Of a DNA stretch of 7,338 nucleotides, positions 5,323 to 7,338 are shown piece after piece (within the stretch, counting starts at the first letter, position 1; the number at the start of each line of letters is the position of its first letter). The notes beneath the pieces were generated by a model that was not told where the DNA came from, did no database searches, and saw only the letters and a list, made by a program, of their open reading frames with translations. The stretch is from Pseudomonadota bacterium (GTDB taxonomy: Bacteria; Pseudomonadota; Gammaproteobacteria; Burkholderiales; Rhodocyclaceae): assembly GCA_021811225.1 (NCBI GenBank), contig JAJZPJ010000129.1:1-7338 (forward strand), read 5' to 3'. The translations under genes were made by a program, and so were the position numbers.

Positions 5323-6452
5323 CAGGCCTTGGCCTCCGCTGCCATGCCTGCCTCGCCCTGGGCGCGGCGGCTGCGCGCCGCCTCCAGACGGCGGGCAAAG
5401 GCGGACCGGAGTGCCGGCAAGAGCTCCAGCGCGTTGCCCACCAAGGCGTAATTCGCAAAATCGAAGATCGGTGCATTGGCGTCCAGATTGATGGCGGCGA
5501 TGACGTCCGCCCCCTCCATCCCGACGCGATGCTGCACGGCGCCGGAAATACCCGCCGCCAGGTAGAACTTGGGACGCACCGTTTTGCCGGACTGGCCCAC
5601 CTGGCGCTCGGACTCGACCCAGCCGGCGTGCACCGCCGGCCGGGAAGCGCCGACCTCGGCGCCGAGCACCCGGGCGAGATCGAAGACCTGCTTGAAGTTC
5701 TCCGGCTTGGACAGGCCGCGCCCCCCCGCCACGATGAAATCGGCGAATGCCAGTTGCGGCTTGTCGGCCCGGGCATCGGGAACGAAGTCGAGCACCTTGG
5801 TGACGACCGCATCCTCGGCCAGTCGCAGCGGATGCTCCACCAGGCGGGCGCTTCGGCCATCGGCCCTCGCCGGCATGGGCATGACGCGCGGCCGCACCGT
5901 GGCCATTTGCGGACGGGTGGCGAGATTGACGATCGTGCACATCAGGCTGCCGCCGAAGGTCGGACGGCTGGAGAGCAGCGAACGATCGCTCGGGTCGATT
6001 TCCAGCCCGGTGCAGTCGGCCGTCAGTCCGGTCAATAGCGTCGTGGCGACCGATCCGGCCAGGTCGCGCCCCTGGGTCGTCGCGCCCAGCAGCAGGATTT
6101 CCGGCTGGAAGGTGTTGACCAGCTCGGTCATGCCGGCGGTGTAGGACTGGTTGCGGTAATCGCGCAGCACCTCGCTTGGCATCAGGTAGCACAGGTCGGC
6201 GCCATAGGCGGCGGCCTGATCGACCAGGGCCCGCACTTCGGGCGCGCAGCCGCCGAGGATCACGCCGGCCAGCTCGACGCCCAGCTTGTCGGCCAACAGG
6301 CGCCCCTTGCCCAGCAGTTCCCAGGAGACCGGGTGGACGTGCCCGTGCTCGTGTTCGATGAAGACCCAGACCCCCTTGTGGGACTTGAAGCGCTCGGGCA
6401 GAGCCCGCTTCGGCTTCTTGATCGGCTTGGCGGAATCGATTGCGTCGCTCAT
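5322..6452 (-). CDS. fixB: FixB, electron transfer flavoprotein alpha subunit
   Basis: This 376-aa ETF alpha subunit forms a heterodimer with FixA and binds the FAD that hands electrons to FixC. The C-terminal FAD domain is clear: VAGGRGLSK (241-249), SRPAVHAGW (270-278), QVGQSGKTVRPKFYLAAGIS (284-303) followed by the GAVQH loop (304-308), and INLDANAPIFDFANYALVGN (321-340). The N-terminal domain carries the FixB-type phrase KGVWVFIEHEHGHVHPVSWE (26-45), preceded by about 25 basic, proline-containing residues. A further alanine- and arginine-rich tail of about 20 residues ends the protein. The ATG at 6452 overlaps the fixA stop as ATGA, with GGGAGG (6459-6464) 6 nt upstream, so the start is well supported. 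FixAB of this group bifurcate electrons from NADH to quinone and ferredoxin or flavodoxin. Confidence 0.96.
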   Translation of the reverse strand: MSDAIDSAKPIKKPKRALPERFKSHKGVWVFIEHEHGHVHPVSWELLGKGRLLADKLGVELAGVILGGCAPEVRALVDQAAAYGADLCYLMPSEVLRDYRNQSYTAGMTELVNTFQPEILLLGATTQGRDLAGSVATTLLTGLTADCTGLEIDPSDRSLLSSRPTFGGSLMCTIVNLATRPQMATVRPRVMPMPARADGRSARLVEHPLRLAEDAVVTKVLDFVPDARADKPQLAFADFIVAGGRGLSKPENFKQVFDLARVLGAEVGASRPAVHAGWVESERQVGQSGKTVRPKFYLAAGISGAVQHRVGMEGADVIAAINLDANAPIFDFANYALVGNALELLPALRSAFARRLEAARSRRAQGEAGMAAEAKA

Positions 6453-7315
6453 GCGTGACCTCCCTGCTCCGCCAGCTGATCGAGATGATCCAGCAGCGCC
6501 GTTTCAAGTTGCGGAAAGTCCGCGAACAGTTTGTCCACGAAGGCGTCCGCCATGGCGACCGGCGTGCCGCCTTCGATGCGCTCGGCCTTGACCGTCTTGG
6601 GCTTGGGCCCGAACACCTGGACGACCGTGGTCGGCGAACCCTTCAAGCCCACCGAGCCGAGATCGGTGATGCCGGCGTTGTCGCGATTCCAGAACGGCAC
6701 CGCCTGGCGCGCGGCGCGGAACATGCCGGGCATGTCGGCAAAGCGCATTTCGTTGCTGCCTTCGAGCATGGTGATGACGGCGGGCAGCCTGGACTCCAGA
6801 ACCTGCACGCCGCCCTCGGCCCTGCGCTCGACGACGATGCGCCGGCCCGCCGAATCCAGTTCCCGGATGCGCGAGACGTAGGTCAGCAATTGATAGCCCA
6901 GGCGGATGGCGATGCCCGGACCGACCTGGGCGGTATCGCCGTCGATGGTCTGCTTGCCGGCGAAGATCAGGTCCAGCGGCTGTTGCTCGTGCAAGGTCTT
7001 GAGCGCCGAGGCGAGCACGGCGGAGGTGGCCAGGGTATCGGCGCCGGAGAACACCTTGTCGGTGACCAGGATGGCCTCGTCGGCGCCGAAGGAGAGGCAC
7101 TTGCGCAGCGCATCCTCGGCCTGGGGCGGTCCCATGGACAGCACGGTGACCTTGGCGCCGGTCCTATCCTTGATGCGCAGCGCCTCTTCGAGCGCGAACA
7201 AGTCGAAGGGATTGACGATTGCCGGAACCCCTTGACGCATGATGGTGTTGGTGACCGGATGGACCCGAATCTGGGCGCTGTCGGGCACCTGTTTTATACA
7301 GACGGCGATGTGCAT
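6449..7315 (-). CDS. fixA: FixA, electron transfer flavoprotein beta subunit
   Basis: This 288-aa ETF beta subunit partners FixB. In bifurcating ETFs the beta subunit holds the flavin where NADH electrons split. The N-terminus MHIAVCIKQVPDSAQIRVHP is typical of FixA, with NPFDLFALEEALRIKD (35-50), VTVLSMGPPQAEDALRK (56-72) and AGKQTIDGDTAQVGP (119-133), the last being the nucleotide- or flavin-binding loop of the family. The segment GSNEMRFADMPGMFRA (186-201) is the conserved ETF-beta C-terminal region. The gene is the first of the run and starts 23 bp from the window edge, so its promoter lies outside. No clear Shine-Dalgarno sequence is visible in those 23 bp, but the protein start matches the family, so the ATG at 7315 stands. 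Confidence 0.96.
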   Translation of the reverse strand: MHIAVCIKQVPDSAQIRVHPVTNTIMRQGVPAIVNPFDLFALEEALRIKDRTGAKVTVLSMGPPQAEDALRKCLSFGADEAILVTDKVFSGADTLATSAVLASALKTLHEQQPLDLIFAGKQTIDGDTAQVGPGIAIRLGYQLLTYVSRIRELDSAGRRIVVERRAEGGVQVLESRLPAVITMLEGSNEMRFADMPGMFRAARQAVPFWNRDNAGITDLGSVGLKGSPTTVVQVFGPKPKTVKAERIEGGTPVAMADAFVDKLFADFPQLETALLDHLDQLAEQGGHA

Positions 7316-7338
7316 GACGGGCAGTGAAGTTAGAAAAT

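Noticed and set aside
4192..5451. A 419-codon open frame on the plus strand opposite fixC
   Set aside because: It has the same antisense high-GC character, and fixC on the other strand is unmistakable.
4021..6507. Possible giant FixB-FixC fusion of 828 codons
   Set aside because: The part upstream of 5322 is out of frame with fixB and gives low-complexity sequence. FixC starts at its usual MEKFDVIVVGAG, next to the fixB stop.
1..7338. CRISPR arrays, tRNA or rRNA genes, insertion sequences, attachment sites
   Set aside because: I saw no regularly spaced repeats, no tRNA-like or rRNA sequence, and no transposase or terminal inverted repeats. The window is almost wholly coding and looks undisturbed.

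Overview
The window is GC-rich (roughly 63-65% by eye) and reads as one tightly packed gene cluster, entirely on the minus strand. In transcription order (right to left) it holds fixA/etfB, fixB/etfA, fixC, fixX, a ferritin-like (rubrerythrin-type) protein, a YdjA-like nitroreductase, then a 215-bp intergenic region, a BamB-like tungsten enzyme of the aldehyde:ferredoxin oxidoreductase (AOR) family, and a BamC-like iron-sulfur subunit that runs off the left edge. The gene content and base composition suggest an anaerobic or facultatively anaerobic bacterium that degrades aromatic or alicyclic compounds. A proteobacterium, perhaps a betaproteobacterium, is my guess; no rRNA or other taxonomic marker is present.

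Right half (3713-7315): FixABCX is complete. FixA and FixB form an electron transfer flavoprotein, FixC is an ETF:quinone oxidoreductase-type flavoprotein, and FixX is its ferredoxin-like partner. The genes overlap by 4, 1 and 4 bp, so they are probably translationally coupled. Known FixABCX systems use NADH to reduce quinone and a low-potential ferredoxin or flavodoxin at the same time (flavin-based electron bifurcation).

Middle (2605-3704): a 151-aa ferritin-like four-helix protein starts 8 nt after fixX, and a 199-aa nitroreductase follows. They look like accessory redox or oxygen-protection proteins of the same transcript.

Intergenic region (2390-2604): it holds a stem-loop just after the nitroreductase stop, a candidate sigma70-type promoter facing the bam genes, a perfect 16-bp palindrome that looks like a TetR-family operator at the predicted transcription start, and a leader of about 130 nt. 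The bam genes therefore probably have their own inducible promoter.

Left part (1-2389): the AOR-family subunit resembles BamB, the active-site subunit of class II (ATP-independent) benzoyl-CoA reductase, and the following GTG-started gene resembles BamC. The main inference is that FixABCX supplies low-potential electrons to a BamBC-type reductase, in place of or beside the BamDEFGHI bifurcating machinery known from strict anaerobes. Two of three active-site positions recalled for Geobacter BamB appear to differ here, so the substrate may not be benzoyl-CoA.
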